NCBI RefSeq assembly: GCF_001701025.1
Contig: NZ_CP016793.1
Span: forward strand, 3,658,001 to 3,722,000
Reading direction: 5' to 3'
DNA from: Lentzea guizhouensis
GTDB lineage: Bacteria > Actinomycetota > Actinomycetes > Mycobacteriales > Pseudonocardiaceae
DNA length: 64,000 nt
In this document: positions 54,596 to 63,746 of the stretch, piece after piece
Layout: every line of letters starts with the position of its first letter
Position numbering within the stretch: position 1 is the stretch's first letter
Notes under the pieces: generated by a model
Databases searched by the model: none
Told to the model about the DNA's origin: nothing
The model's input: the letters and a program-made list of their open reading frames with translations, nothing else
Translations under genes and position numbers: made by a program

Positions 54596-56770
54596 CTACT
54601 CCGCCGCGTAATCCCGCGGGCTGATGCCGCGTAGTACCGGACCGCACGCCAAGGCCGCTACCAGCGCGACCACCACGCCGACACCGACAGGCGCGACGAC
54701 CCACGGCGTGAGCGGCATTTCCCCGTGACCCACCAGGCCGCGGGCGAGAGTGAGCAGTCCGAGGCCTACGACAATGCCCGCTCCGCACGCCGCCACTGTG
54801 ACGGCGAACACCGGCAACACCACTTCCCGACGCAATGCGTGGCTCAGCACCCGAATTGGTGTGCCGGCCGCGATCAACGCACCGAAAGTGCGCCTGCGGT
54901 CGATCACCGAACCGGCTGCCGCCACCGCCGCGCCGATGCCGCCGAGCACCGCCGCGATCGACAGGCCGATGACCGTGGCGCGCCGCAGGTCCGCCATCAG
55001 CGTGTCGCCGTGGAGGCCGCGCTGCTCGCCGTCGACGAGCCGCACGCCGGGCAGGGTGCCGATCAACGCGGTGTGCACGACCTCGCGGTTCTCCGCCGTG
55101 GTCGGCACGCCGACCATCGACACCCGGCCCGCGAGCGACGGCAGGACCTCCGGGTCGATCACCGCCTGGACGCGTCCGGCACCGTCGAACTCCCGCACCT
55201 CGTACTGCTCCGGCAGCGTGAGCCGCACCTCGTCGGGCCCGGTCGTGCGGAACTGGTCCTCGCGCAGCTTCTCGTGGGAGTAGACGGCGGGTCCCGGCCG
55301 GCAGTCCAGGCCGGTGAGCACCGTGGCGACCTCGGCGCACCTGCCGACGACCACGTAGTAGCTGTAGCCGCTTTCCGCGCCGTTGCTCACGTAGCCCTCC
55401 AGCATCGGCACGACCGGCGCCGAGGTGGCCGCGCGCAGCGGTGCGAGGCCGGTCGTCACCTGCTGGGCGACGATCGCGTCCTCCCGCCACGTCGAGTCGC
55501 GGTACGGCACCTGGCTCTCCAGGCCCGGCAGCATCGTCAGTGCCATCGAACCGGTGAACACCGCGATCACCACGCCGGCCGAGCCGCGGAACGCCGCCAC
55601 CGGGTCACCGGCCAGCCTCCGCCCGGCGAGCAGCGTCGAGGGCTTGCGCCACCGGCCGACGAAGAACCGGCCGACCCACGCCGTGACCACCGGACCGGCC
55701 AGCACCAGTGCGAACGCCACCGCGCCCAAGCCCAGCAGCACCACGGTGAACTGGCTGTCGCCGCCGGCCTGCTGCGCGTACACGATCCCGAGGAAGAACA
55801 CGCCCAGCGCACCGGCGATCGACACCAGCCGCCACGACCGCACCCTCCGCTGCTCCTCGGCGGCGAGCGGGCGGCTCACCACGCGGCGCAGTCCCATGAT
55901 CGCGGCCCCGATGACCAGCACCGGCGCGAGCACGGCCACCGCGGTCACCACGGCGGGCGAGGGCACGAAGTCGCCGGGGTACCAGGTCCCGCCCTCCCAC
56001 GGGATCTCCGCGGTGAGGTGGCTGAACGGCTGCGCGAGCACCACGCCCAGGACGCTGCCGACGACCGCGCCGACCGCCGTCTCCACCGCCGTCATCACGA
56101 TCACCTGCCTCGGTGACGCACCGGCGAGCCGGAGCGCGGCGAGCCTGCGTTCGCGTTTCGCCGCGGTCAGCCGGGCGGCGGAGGCGACCAGCACCAGGCA
56201 CGGCACCACCAGCACCACGAGCCCGACACGGGTGAGCAGGTAGAGCATGCCGTGGTAGTCGTCGCGGTAGGAGCCGCCGGAGCCGGCCAGCCCGGCGGTG
56301 CGCAAGCCGTCGACCTCGGTGCGGCCGACGACGGCGACGAGCTCGCCGGGGTACTTGAGCGCTTCCTGGCCGAGCTCGCCGATCACCTTGCCGGGGAAGC
56401 GGTTGCCGAGCTTCTCCGGCGGTGTCGTGCGCACCAGTTCGGCCAGCGCGGGGGACAGCAGGACCTCGCCCGCCTCGGGGAACCTGCCCAGTCCGGCCGC
56501 GACCGGCACGTCACCAGGCTCGTCGCGGGCGACGTCGAACCGTTCGACGAGCCGGTCGCGGAACGAGTCGGTGGTCTGGTCGACGGAGATCCGGCTGCCC
56601 TGGTCCACCGCGTCCCGCCAGGCGGTGCGGTCGGCGCGGGCCTGCAGGCCGTTCGGTGCGGCGACGAGCCACAGCACCAGTGACACGGCGATCATCACGC
56701 CGAGCGCGACGAGGACCGTGGCGACCTGGCTGCGGCGGTCGCGGCGCAGCACCGCGAGCGCGATCCTCAT
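54596..56770 (-). CDS. FtsX/MacB-type ABC exporter permease
   Basis: A 724-residue permease. It starts at ATG 56770, which overlaps the ATPase stop; a much longer open frame upstream is antisense and out-of-frame noise. The layout is one N-terminal helix (VATVLVALGVMIAVSLVLWLV), a large extracellular domain, two FtsX bundles (LARRLVVL-type helices near residues 185, 265, 310; TVIGLSIAAVLGGIGAAVAAAG and the last three helices). KRERRLAALRLAGASPRQVI is the coupling helix. It probably exports or senses a cell-wall antibiotic or peptide with the adjacent ATPase and two-component system. Confidence 0.85.
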   Translation of the reverse strand: MRIALAVLRRDRRSQVATVLVALGVMIAVSLVLWLVAAPNGLQARADRTAWRDAVDQGSRISVDQTTDSFRDRLVERFDVARDEPGDVPVAAGLGRFPEAGEVLLSPALAELVRTTPPEKLGNRFPGKVIGELGQEALKYPGELVAVVGRTEVDGLRTAGLAGSGGSYRDDYHGMLYLLTRVGLVVLVVPCLVLVASAARLTAAKRERRLAALRLAGASPRQVIVMTAVETAVGAVVGSVLGVVLAQPFSHLTAEIPWEGGTWYPGDFVPSPAVVTAVAVLAPVLVIGAAIMGLRRVVSRPLAAEEQRRVRSWRLVSIAGALGVFFLGIVYAQQAGGDSQFTVVLLGLGAVAFALVLAGPVVTAWVGRFFVGRWRKPSTLLAGRRLAGDPVAAFRGSAGVVIAVFTGSMALTMLPGLESQVPYRDSTWREDAIVAQQVTTGLAPLRAATSAPVVPMLEGYVSNGAESGYSYYVVVGRCAEVATVLTGLDCRPGPAVYSHEKLREDQFRTTGPDEVRLTLPEQYEVREFDGAGRVQAVIDPEVLPSLAGRVSMVGVPTTAENREVVHTALIGTLPGVRLVDGEQRGLHGDTLMADLRRATVIGLSIAAVLGGIGAAVAAAGSVIDRRRTFGALIAAGTPIRVLSHALRREVVLPVFAVTVAACGAGIVVGLGLLTLARGLVGHGEMPLTPWVVAPVGVGVVVALVAALACGPVLRGISPRDYAAE

Positions 56771-57447
56771 GCCGGCACCTGCCCCGGCACGGCGATCCGG
56801 CCGTCCTGGATGTCGACGATGCGGTGCGCCCGGTCGGCGATCGCCTTGTCGTGCGTGACGATCACGACCGCGGCGTTCGTGTCCCGCGCGGCCTGCAGCA
56901 GCGCGGTCATCATCTCCTGGCCGGTGCGGGTGTCGAGCGCGCCGGTCGGTTCGTCCGCGAAGACCACCCGCGGCCGGTGCGCCAGGGCCCGTGCGATCGC
57001 GACCCGCTGGGCCTGACCGCCGGAGAGCTCTCCCGGCCTGCGCTTCTCCATGCCCTGCAGACCGAGTCTGGTCAGCCACAACCGGGCGGCGCCCAGCGAC
57101 TCCTCCCGTGACCGCCCGGCGAGCAGCATCGGCAGCGCCGCGTTCTCCTCGGCCGTGAGCTCGGCGACGAGCATCCCCGACTGGAACACGAACCCGAACG
57201 CGGTGCGCCGCAGCTCGCTGCGCCCCGTCTCGGACAGCTCCCCGATCGCGCGCCCGTCGAGGAACACCTCACCGCCGTCGGCCCTCAGGATCCCGGACAG
57301 CACGTGCAGCAGCGTCGTCTTGCCGGAACCGGACGGGCCGACGACCGCCAGCACGTCCCCCGGGCTGATGTCGATGTCCACCCCGGCGAGCGCGTGCACG
57401 TCGCCGTAGGTCTTGACGAGGCCACGAGCGGCCAGAACCGAATTCAT
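56767..57447 (-). CDS. MacB/LolD-type ABC transporter ATPase
   Basis: A 226-residue ATPase. Walker A GPSGSGKTTLLHVLSG is near residue 35, the signature ELSGGQAQRVAIARAL near residue 135 and Walker B VVFADEPTGALDTRTG follows. VFQSGMLVAELTAEENAALPMLL is the Q-loop region typical of MacB/LolD exporters. ATG 57447 fits the family N terminus (NSVLAARGLVKTYG). It is divergent from the histidine kinase gene, with about 110 bases between. Confidence 0.92.
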   Translation of the reverse strand: MNSVLAARGLVKTYGDVHALAGVDIDISPGDVLAVVGPSGSGKTTLLHVLSGILRADGGEVFLDGRAIGELSETGRSELRRTAFGFVFQSGMLVAELTAEENAALPMLLAGRSREESLGAARLWLTRLGLQGMEKRRPGELSGGQAQRVAIARALAHRPRVVFADEPTGALDTRTGQEMMTALLQAARDTNAAVVIVTHDKAIADRAHRIVDIQDGRIAVPGQVPA

Positions 57448-57556
57448 GCCGTTGACGATGCTGGGTCCGGCCTGCGGAAACCTCAGCCTTGACGACACAC
57501 CGGATCGGCCGGATGACCGAGGCCGGGAAGGTGTGGTGGTCCTACCGTTGTCTCCC

Positions 57557-58687
57557 GTGGACAGTCATCGGGGCCAATGGCCGATCGCCGCGGCGCTCGC
57601 GCTGCTGATGCTCGCGGAGCTCATCTTCATGTCGGGGCCGTCCAGCTCGGAGGCACTGGTGTGGCTGCTGAGCGTGCCGCCGTGCATCGCGGCGGTGGCG
57701 TCGTTCAAGTCCCGCGCCTTCACGATCCCGGTGACCGTGGCGTCGATCTTCGTGGCGTCGTTCGTCGTCCGGCTGTTCGGCGTGAGCCTGCCGACGATCC
57801 TGAGCCCGCTCACCGTCGCCGAGACCGCCGCGTGCCTGGTGCTCACCGCCATGGTCGTGCGCGAGGAACCGCGCCGCTCGGCCACCTGGTCGGTCGGCTC
57901 GCTGATGGCCGTGAGCGTGTTCGCCGCGATCATCCGCGACAACTGGCTCTCCTCCGGCAACTACAACGAGGTGCTCGGCTCCCTGGTCCTCGGCTTCCTC
58001 GCCGTCGGCACCGGCCTGTACTTCCGCGCCCGCGACTCCGAGAGCGGCCGCCTGATCGCCGCCGCCGTGACCGACGCGCAGAAGGAGGAGCGCATCATCC
58101 TGGCCCGCGAGCTGCACGACGTCGTCGCCCATCACGTGACCGGCATGCTCATCCAGGCCCAGGCGGCCCTGGAGGTCTCCGACGACGACCCGCGCGCCGC
58201 CCACCGCCTGCTCCCCGGCATCGTCCGCAGCGGCACCGAGGCACTGGGCGCGATGCGCCGCCTGGTCGGCACCCTGCGCCAGGGCGAGAACGACGTCGCC
58301 ACCACCGACCTCGCCGCCGACGTCATCTCCACCGTCGAACGCACCCGCGAGCTCGGCTTCGAGACCCGCCTGCGCATGGACCTGCCCGAGGTCGTGCCAC
58401 CCGAGCTCGGCCGCTCGGTGCTGCGCCTGGTCCAGGAGTCGCTCACCAACGTGCACAAACACGCCCATACCCCGACCCTGGTCGACGTGGAGATCACCAG
58501 GACACCCGCCGGCGCCCTGCGCGTCGTGGTCGCCGACGACGGCCGCCCCGGCGAGCTGAACCAGGGTGGGTACGGTCTGGTGGGCATGCGTGAGCGGGTC
58601 GACCTGCTCGGCGGGCTCTTCTCCGCCGGCCCGCGCGAGAACGGCTGGCAGGTGCTCGCGGAACTGCCACTGGAGGGGAAGAAGTGA
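57557..58687 (+). CDS. Sensor histidine kinase (NarL-type, HisKA_3)
   Basis: A 376-residue membrane kinase. The N-terminal half has about five helices with short loops and so senses within the membrane; no large outside domain is present. The HisKA_3 phosphoacceptor is ILARELHDVVAHHVTGML near residue 190, and the ATPase domain has QESLTNVHKHAHTP, VVADDGRPGE and GGYGLVGMRERVDLLGG. GTG 57557 is the probable start, with earlier GTGs possible. It pairs with the regulator at 58684 and likely controls the divergent ABC exporter, a bacitracin-module-like layout. Confidence 0.88.
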   Translation: MDSHRGQWPIAAALALLMLAELIFMSGPSSSEALVWLLSVPPCIAAVASFKSRAFTIPVTVASIFVASFVVRLFGVSLPTILSPLTVAETAACLVLTAMVVREEPRRSATWSVGSLMAVSVFAAIIRDNWLSSGNYNEVLGSLVLGFLAVGTGLYFRARDSESGRLIAAAVTDAQKEERIILARELHDVVAHHVTGMLIQAQAALEVSDDDPRAAHRLLPGIVRSGTEALGAMRRLVGTLRQGENDVATTDLAADVISTVERTRELGFETRLRMDLPEVVPPELGRSVLRLVQESLTNVHKHAHTPTLVDVEITRTPAGALRVVVADDGRPGELNQGGYGLVGMRERVDLLGGLFSAGPRENGWQVLAELPLEGKK

Positions 58688-59313
58688 TCTCGGTCCTCAT
58701 CGCCGACGACCAGGAGATGGTCCGCGTCGGGTTTCGGATGATCCTGGAGAAGCAGCCGGACATCACCGTGGTGGCCGACGTGCCGGACGGGGTGGCGGCG
58801 GTGTCGGTGGCTCGGGAGTTGCGGCCGGATGTGGCGTTGCTGGACATCCGGATGCCTGGATTGGACGGGTTGGAAGTCACGAAGAAGCTGGCCGGGTCGG
58901 TTACGAAGGTTGTTGTGGTGACGACCTTCGACCTGGACGAGTATGTGCACACGGCGTTGGAGAACGGGGCGTCCGGGTTTTTGACCAAGGATGCCGGGCC
59001 GGCGTTGCTGGTCGAGGCGGTGCGGGCGGCTGCTGCGGGGAACGCGTTGATTTCACCGCAGGTCACGGTGAGGATGTTGGAGCATTTTGCTCGGCCTGCT
59101 TCGCGGCCGGATCTTGGGCTGTTGACTGCTCGGGAGCAGGATGTGGTGCGGGAGGTGGCCCGGGGGTTGAGCAATCAGGAGATTGCTGGGGTGCTGTACC
59201 TGTCGTTGTCGACGGTGAAGACTCATTTGGCGTCGGTGCAGACGAAGTTGAACGTGAAGAACCGGGTGGGGATCGCTTCTTGGGCTTGGCGGGCGGGGTT
59301 GGTGAACTCGTGA
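58684..59313 (+). CDS. NarL/LuxR-family response regulator
   Basis: A 209-residue regulator. The receiver domain has IADDQEMVRVGF, the phosphorylated Asp in LLDIRMPGLDG near residue 54, Thr in VVVTTFD and Lys in LTKDAGP. The C-terminal LuxR HTH reads LTAREQDVVREVARGLSNQEIAGVLYLSLSTVKTHLASVQTKL. GTG 58684 overlaps the kinase stop (GTGA). Codons from about 58850 are unusually rich in TTG and GGG, a shift from the strict C-ending use of the kinase gene. Confidence 0.92.
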   Translation: MISVLIADDQEMVRVGFRMILEKQPDITVVADVPDGVAAVSVARELRPDVALLDIRMPGLDGLEVTKKLAGSVTKVVVVTTFDLDEYVHTALENGASGFLTKDAGPALLVEAVRAAAAGNALISPQVTVRMLEHFARPASRPDLGLLTAREQDVVREVARGLSNQEIAGVLYLSLSTVKTHLASVQTKLNVKNRVGIASWAWRAGLVNS

Positions 59314-59516
59314 GCGAGCAGCCCGAGACCGAGTTCCCGCGTTCCATCGGCAAAGTCGCCGCCCGTGAGCTGGCCGCCCACGGCTACACGACCTTCGACT
59401 CCCTGACCGAGGTGTCCGCGAAGACCCTGCTGAGCATCCACGGGGTCGGGCCCAAGTCGGTTCGGATTCTCGGTGAGGAGCTGGCGGCGCAGGGCAAGGC
59501 CTACGCCGCCGACTAA
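59310..59516 (+). CDS. Small helix-hairpin-helix DNA-binding protein
   Basis: A 68-residue protein from GTG 59310, overlapping the regulator stop (GTGA). It reads FPRSIGKVAARELAAHGYTTFDSLTEVSAKTLLSIHGVGPKSVRILGEEL; the IHGVGPKSV turn is the HhH motif that contacts the DNA backbone. Similar tiny HhH proteins follow other genes in actinobacteria without a known role. Cotranscription with the two-component system is likely. Confidence 0.7.
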   Translation: MSEQPETEFPRSIGKVAARELAAHGYTTFDSLTEVSAKTLLSIHGVGPKSVRILGEELAAQGKAYAAD

Positions 59517-59538
59517 AGCGACTCCGGTGCAGCGGGGG

Positions 59539-60402
59539 TCAGACGCCCATCGGGTGCCAGACCGTCTTCGTCTCCAGGTACGCCCGCAGCCGCGACATGT
59601 CCGGCTCGCGGGTGAAGTCCTCACTCGGTCGCGCCCGCAGCACCCGCTTCACGGTCCCGGCCGCGGACCGTTCGAGGTCTGCCCGGAGCGAGTCGGGGGC
59701 GCCGGTCAGGTCCAGGGCGTTGACGTCGCCGTGGGAGGCGAGCCACGGGGCGATCTCGGCCGTGCGGCCCGTGATGATGTTGACGACGCCGCCGGGGAGG
59801 TCGGAGGTGGCCATGACCTCGGACAGGGTGATCGCCGGGAGCGGGCGGTCCTGCGAGGTGATGACCACGCAGGTGTTGCCCGAGGCGATGACCGGGGCGA
59901 TCACCGACACGAGTCCGAGCAGCGAGGACTGCTGGGGGGCGAGGACGGCCACCACGCCGGTGGGTTCCGGGGTGGAGAAGGAGAAGTAAGGGCCCGCGAC
60001 CGGGTTCGAGGAGCCCAGGACGGCGGCGAGCTTGTCGGTCCAGCCCGCGTACCAGACCCAGCGGTCGATGGCGGTGTCCACGAGTGACTGGGCCTTCTTC
60101 ACCGCGATGCCCTCGGAGGCGGCTACCTCCGAGATGAACTGCTCGCGGCGGCCCTCCAGGACTTCTGCCACGCGGTACAGGACCTGGCCGCGGTTGTAGG
60201 CGGTGGCGCCGGACCACGAGGAGAAGGCCTTGCGGGCGGCCGTTACGGCGTCGCGGGCGTCTTTGCGGGAGCCTTGGGCCGCGTTGGCGAGGAACGTGCC
60301 CTTCGAGTCGGTGACCGGGTAGGAGCGGCCCGACTCGGAGCGGGGGAAGGCGCCGCCGATGTAGAGCTTGTAGGTCTTCGCGACCGAGATGCGATCAGAC
60401 AT
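59539..60402 (-). CDS. Shortened aldehyde-dehydrogenase-family protein lacking the catalytic domain
   Basis: A 287-residue protein that follows aldehyde dehydrogenases from the N terminus (YKLYIGGAFPRSESGRSYPVTDSKG) through the NAD-binding domain (LAPQQSSLLGLVSVIAPVIASGNTCVV, SDLPGGVVNIITG), then goes directly to a typical C-terminal end (LRAYLETKTVWHPMGV). The catalytic Cys and Glu segments are missing, so it is unlikely to oxidise aldehydes alone. It overlaps the full-length enzyme gene by eight bases. A structural or regulatory partner role, forming a hetero-oligomer, is a reasonable inference. Confidence 0.78.
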   Translation of the reverse strand: MSDRISVAKTYKLYIGGAFPRSESGRSYPVTDSKGTFLANAAQGSRKDARDAVTAARKAFSSWSGATAYNRGQVLYRVAEVLEGRREQFISEVAASEGIAVKKAQSLVDTAIDRWVWYAGWTDKLAAVLGSSNPVAGPYFSFSTPEPTGVVAVLAPQQSSLLGLVSVIAPVIASGNTCVVITSQDRPLPAITLSEVMATSDLPGGVVNIITGRTAEIAPWLASHGDVNALDLTGAPDSLRADLERSAAGTVKRVLRARPSEDFTREPDMSRLRAYLETKTVWHPMGV

Positions 60403-61822
60403 CGAGGTAGGCCTCCAGACCGGTGCGGCCGCCCTCGCGGCCGAAGCCCGACTCCTGGTAGCCGCCGAACGGGGCGGTGGGGTCGAAGCGGTTGAACGTG
60501 TTGGACCAGACGACGCCGGCGCGCATCTTCTGCGCCATCCAGAGGATGCGGGAGCCCTTTTCGGTCCAGACGCCGGCGGAGAGGCCGTACGGGGTGTTGT
60601 TCGCCTTCGCCACGGCCTCGTCGGGGGTGCGGAAGGTGAGGACGGACAGGACCGGGCCGAAGATCTCCTCGCGGGCGATGCGCATGGCCTGCGAGACGTT
60701 CGAGAACACGGTCGGGGCGAAGTAGAAGCCCTTGTCCGGCAACGGGCAGGAGGAGGTCCAGCGGGACGCGCCCTCGGCCTCGCCGGCCGCGGTCAGCTCC
60801 TGGATCTTGGTGAGCTGCTCGCGGGAGTTGATGGCGCCGACGTCGGTGTTCTTGTCGAGCGGGTCGCCGACGCGCAGGGTGGAGACGCGGGCGTGCAGCT
60901 TTTCGAGGAGCTCGTCCGCCACGGACTCCTGGACCAGCAGGCGGGAGCCCGCGCAGCAGACGTGGCCCTGGTTGAAGAAGATGCCGTTGACGATGCCCTC
61001 GACGGCCTGGTCGAGCGGGGCGTCGTCGAACACGATGTTCGCCGCCTTGCCGCCGAGCTCCAGGGTGAGCTTCTTCGACGTGCCGGCCAGGTTGCCCTGG
61101 ATGATCTTGCCGACGTCGGTGGAGCCGGTGAAGGCCACCTTGTTCACGTCCGGGTGGCCCACCAGCTCGGCACCCACGTCGCCGGCGCCGGGGAGGATGT
61201 TGACCACGCCCGGCGGGAGGTCGCACTGCTGGATGATGTCGGCGAGCACCAGCGCGGTGAGCGGGGTGGTCTCGGCCGGCTTCAGCACGACGGTGTTGCC
61301 GCAGGCCAGGGCCGGGGCGATCTTCCACGCGGCCATCAGCAGCGGGAAGTTCCACGGGATGACCTGGCCGGCCACGCCCAGCGGGCGCGGGTCGGGGCCG
61401 TAGCCCGCGTAGGAGAGCTTGTCCGCCCAGCCCGCGTGGTAGAAGAAGTGCGCGGCGGCCGTGGGGACGTCGACGTCGCGCGACTCCTTGATCGGCTTGC
61501 CGTTGTCCAGCGACTCCAGCACCGCGAGCTCACGGCCGCGTTCCTGGATCTGGCGCGCGATCCGGTAGATGTACTTGGCGCGCTCGGAGCCGGGCATCTT
61601 CGACCACACCCGGTCGTAGGCGCGGCGCGCGGCCTTGACCGCGGTGTCCACATCGGACTTCGACGCCGTGGAGACCTCGGCCAGCACCTCCTCGGTGCCG
61701 GGGTTGATGCTCTTGAGCGGTTCGCCGGAGCCCTCGACGAACTCGCCGTCGACGAACATCCGGTAGTTCGGCTTGAGGTTCGCGATGTCCCGCGACTCGG
61801 GCGCGGGGGCGTATTCCCACAT
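60395..61822 (-). CDS. NAD(P)-dependent aldehyde dehydrogenase
   Basis: A 475-residue full-length aldehyde dehydrogenase. The nucleotide site includes GSTDVGKIIQ, catalytic Glu lies in TLELGGKAANIVFDDA near residue 250, and the nucleophile is in FFNQGHVCCAGSRLLVQ near residues 284-285. VIPWNFPLLMAAWKIAPALACGNTVVLKPAE is the fold signature. Next to deoC, it probably oxidises the acetaldehyde released by deoxyribose-phosphate aldolase, completing deoxynucleoside catabolism. The ATG at 61822 lies three bases after the deoC stop. Confidence 0.92.
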   Translation of the reverse strand: MWEYAPAPESRDIANLKPNYRMFVDGEFVEGSGEPLKSINPGTEEVLAEVSTASKSDVDTAVKAARRAYDRVWSKMPGSERAKYIYRIARQIQERGRELAVLESLDNGKPIKESRDVDVPTAAAHFFYHAGWADKLSYAGYGPDPRPLGVAGQVIPWNFPLLMAAWKIAPALACGNTVVLKPAETTPLTALVLADIIQQCDLPPGVVNILPGAGDVGAELVGHPDVNKVAFTGSTDVGKIIQGNLAGTSKKLTLELGGKAANIVFDDAPLDQAVEGIVNGIFFNQGHVCCAGSRLLVQESVADELLEKLHARVSTLRVGDPLDKNTDVGAINSREQLTKIQELTAAGEAEGASRWTSSCPLPDKGFYFAPTVFSNVSQAMRIAREEIFGPVLSVLTFRTPDEAVAKANNTPYGLSAGVWTEKGSRILWMAQKMRAGVVWSNTFNRFDPTAPFGGYQESGFGREGGRTGLEAYLDV

Positions 61823-61825
61823 GTG

Positions 61826-62782
61826 TCAGTCCACCGTCACGTAGTCCGGGCCGCTGTAGTGGCCGTCCAACTGGGTCCGCCGCTGCATGAGCAGGTCGTT
61901 CAGCAACGTCGACGCGCCGAACCGGAAGAGGCTCGGGTCGAGCCACTCCGGGCCCGCCACCTCGTGCACGGCCACCAGGTACTTGATCGCGTCCTTGGTC
62001 GTGCGGATGCCGCCGGCGGGCTTGACCCCGCGCAGCTCGCCGGTCTGGGTCTGCCAGTCCCGCACGGCCTGCAGCATCACGTGCGTGACCGGCAGCGTCG
62101 CCGCCGGCTGCACCTTGCCGGTCGAGGTCTTGATGAAGTCGCCACCGGCGAGCAACGCGAGCCACGAGGCGCGGCGGACGTTGTCGTAGGTCACCAGCTC
62201 ACCGGTCTCCAGGATGACCTTGAGGTGCGCGTCTCCACAGGCTTGTTTGACCTGGACGATCTCCTCGAACACCTGCCCGTAGCGGCCGGAGAGGAACGCG
62301 CCGCGGTCGATCACCATGTCGACCTCGGAGGCGCCCTGCTCGACGGCGAACCGGGTGTCGGCCAGCTTGATGTCGAGCGTGCTGCGGCCGCTGGGGAACG
62401 CCGTCGCGACGCTGGCGACGCCGATCCCGGTGCCCTGCAGCTCGTCGGCGGCCGTCTTCACCATGTCCGGGTAGACGCAGACCGCGGCGACCCTGGGCAC
62501 GTCCGGCCGGTCGGGGTCGGGCCTGCGCGCCTTCGCGGCGAGCGAGCGGACCTTGCCGGGGGTGTCGGCGCCTTCGAGCGTGGTGAGGTCGACCATGCTG
62601 ATCGCCAGGTCGATGGCGTGCAGCTTGCTGGCCTTCTTGATGCTGCGCGTGCCGAGGCCCGCGGCTCGTTGCTCGACGCCGACCTGGTCGACGCCGGGGA
62701 GCCCGTGCAGGAAACGCCGCAGCGACGATTCGTCGCGCACGGCGTCCGCCAGGGCCGACGGCAGTGTCGTAGGAGCAGCCAT
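61826..62782 (-). CDS. deoC: Deoxyribose-phosphate aldolase
   Basis: A 318-residue class I aldolase splitting 2-deoxyribose-5-phosphate into glyceraldehyde-3-phosphate and acetaldehyde. The Schiff-base lysine is in GGDFIKTSTGKVQ, the second active-site lysine in GVKPAGGIRTTKDA, and EVDMVIDRGAFLSG is the DeoC signature. It is longer than E. coli DeoC because of an N-terminal extension of about 60 residues, as in other actinobacteria. It heads an operon with both aldehyde dehydrogenase genes and links to deoA, cdd and add in this window. Confidence 0.93.
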   Translation of the reverse strand: MAAPTTLPSALADAVRDESSLRRFLHGLPGVDQVGVEQRAAGLGTRSIKKASKLHAIDLAISMVDLTTLEGADTPGKVRSLAAKARRPDPDRPDVPRVAAVCVYPDMVKTAADELQGTGIGVASVATAFPSGRSTLDIKLADTRFAVEQGASEVDMVIDRGAFLSGRYGQVFEEIVQVKQACGDAHLKVILETGELVTYDNVRRASWLALLAGGDFIKTSTGKVQPAATLPVTHVMLQAVRDWQTQTGELRGVKPAGGIRTTKDAIKYLVAVHEVAGPEWLDPSLFRFGASTLLNDLLMQRRTQLDGHYSGPDYVTVD

Positions 62783-62867
62783 GGTTCGGAGTCTAAGCGG
62801 AATGGGACGCCCGTCCTAAGTGAGCGGGTTCTCCCTGGTCAGCGCGGTTGCGGCAAGCTCGGGTGAC

Positions 62868-63746
62868 ATGGGGAGGAAGCTCGTTGGGGTCGCAGTGGTG
62901 GTGGTCGCGCTCACGGCGGCGGTGCTGGTGCTGAGGAGCCCTGCGCCGGAGCCTGAACCGGAACGGGTGGAGCGGGTCACCGGGAGCTCGTCCGGCTGGC
63001 GGCAGGTCACCGTGTCCGGCGGCGACGCGCGGCGGACGTTCGTCGACGGCGACCTCGTGTTCGTGGGGGACGGCCTGCTGGGGTCTCGCCGGGTCGAACG
63101 CAACCAGACCACGCTGTCCACTGTGGAGCGTGACGTCGAGCTGTCCGCGTCCGGGCACGTGGCCTCCGGACCCATCGCGGTGACCCCGGCGGTCTTCGTG
63201 CTGCAGGACGGAACGCGCTGCCTGGAGGTCGTGGACCCGGACGAGCTCACCGAACGGGGCCGGCACTGCGCGGGTGAGAACGCCGAGATCTCGTTGCTGA
63301 GCGCGGAGGACGACGGCGTGCAGTGGCGGGAGACCGTGCCGGGGGAGAAGTGCGCGGTGTGGTTCCGGCTCAGCGAAGGCGTTGTACCGCAACGACTCCC
63401 GGTCAGCGAGTCGGCGTGCCGCTCGGCGGTGCTGGTGCGCGCGGACGGCTGGGAGCTGACCGCGGACTTCCCGCCGTACCAGACGGGTGCGGCGCATCCG
63501 GGGTCGTTGGTGGCGCGCAAGGACGGCCGCGAGATCCTCCTCGACCACTCCGCCGCCGACGTCCGGGAGTGCGGCGAGGACGTGTACTGGCTCAGCGGGA
63601 CCGGTCTGGGAACGCTGGTGCGCTGGCGGCCGGGCACGATCCGCGCGGAGGTGACCGAGCTGGTCGAGCCGAAGTGGCTGCGGTGCGTCAACGGCGCGGT
63701 GAACGCCGTCGGGCCTACGGCTTTGTGGTTGCCGGAGGAGCGTTGA
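62868..63746 (+). CDS. Membrane-anchored extracytoplasmic protein, unknown function
   Basis: A 292-residue protein from ATG 62868. One N-terminal helix (KLVGVAVVVVALTAAVLVL) serves as signal-anchor; a Pro-Glu linker (PAPEPEPERVERV) and a beta-rich outside domain follow. Six cysteines in the outside part (TRCLEV, RHCAGE, EKCAVW, SACRSA, RECGED, LRCVNG) suggest three disulfides. It looks like a propeller or repeat fold but has no family I recognise. Its last 32 bases overlap the convergent gene at 63715. Confidence 0.65.
   Translation: MGRKLVGVAVVVVALTAAVLVLRSPAPEPEPERVERVTGSSSGWRQVTVSGGDARRTFVDGDLVFVGDGLLGSRRVERNQTTLSTVERDVELSASGHVASGPIAVTPAVFVLQDGTRCLEVVDPDELTERGRHCAGENAEISLLSAEDDGVQWRETVPGEKCAVWFRLSEGVVPQRLPVSESACRSAVLVRADGWELTADFPPYQTGAAHPGSLVARKDGREILLDHSAADVRECGEDVYWLSGTGLGTLVRWRPGTIRAEVTELVEPKWLRCVNGAVNAVGPTALWLPEER

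Noticed and set aside
54596..57079. Single 827-codon reading for the ABC permease
   Set aside because: The first hundred codons are the ATPase gene in another frame; the permease begins at ATG 56770 where the hydrophobic N terminus starts.
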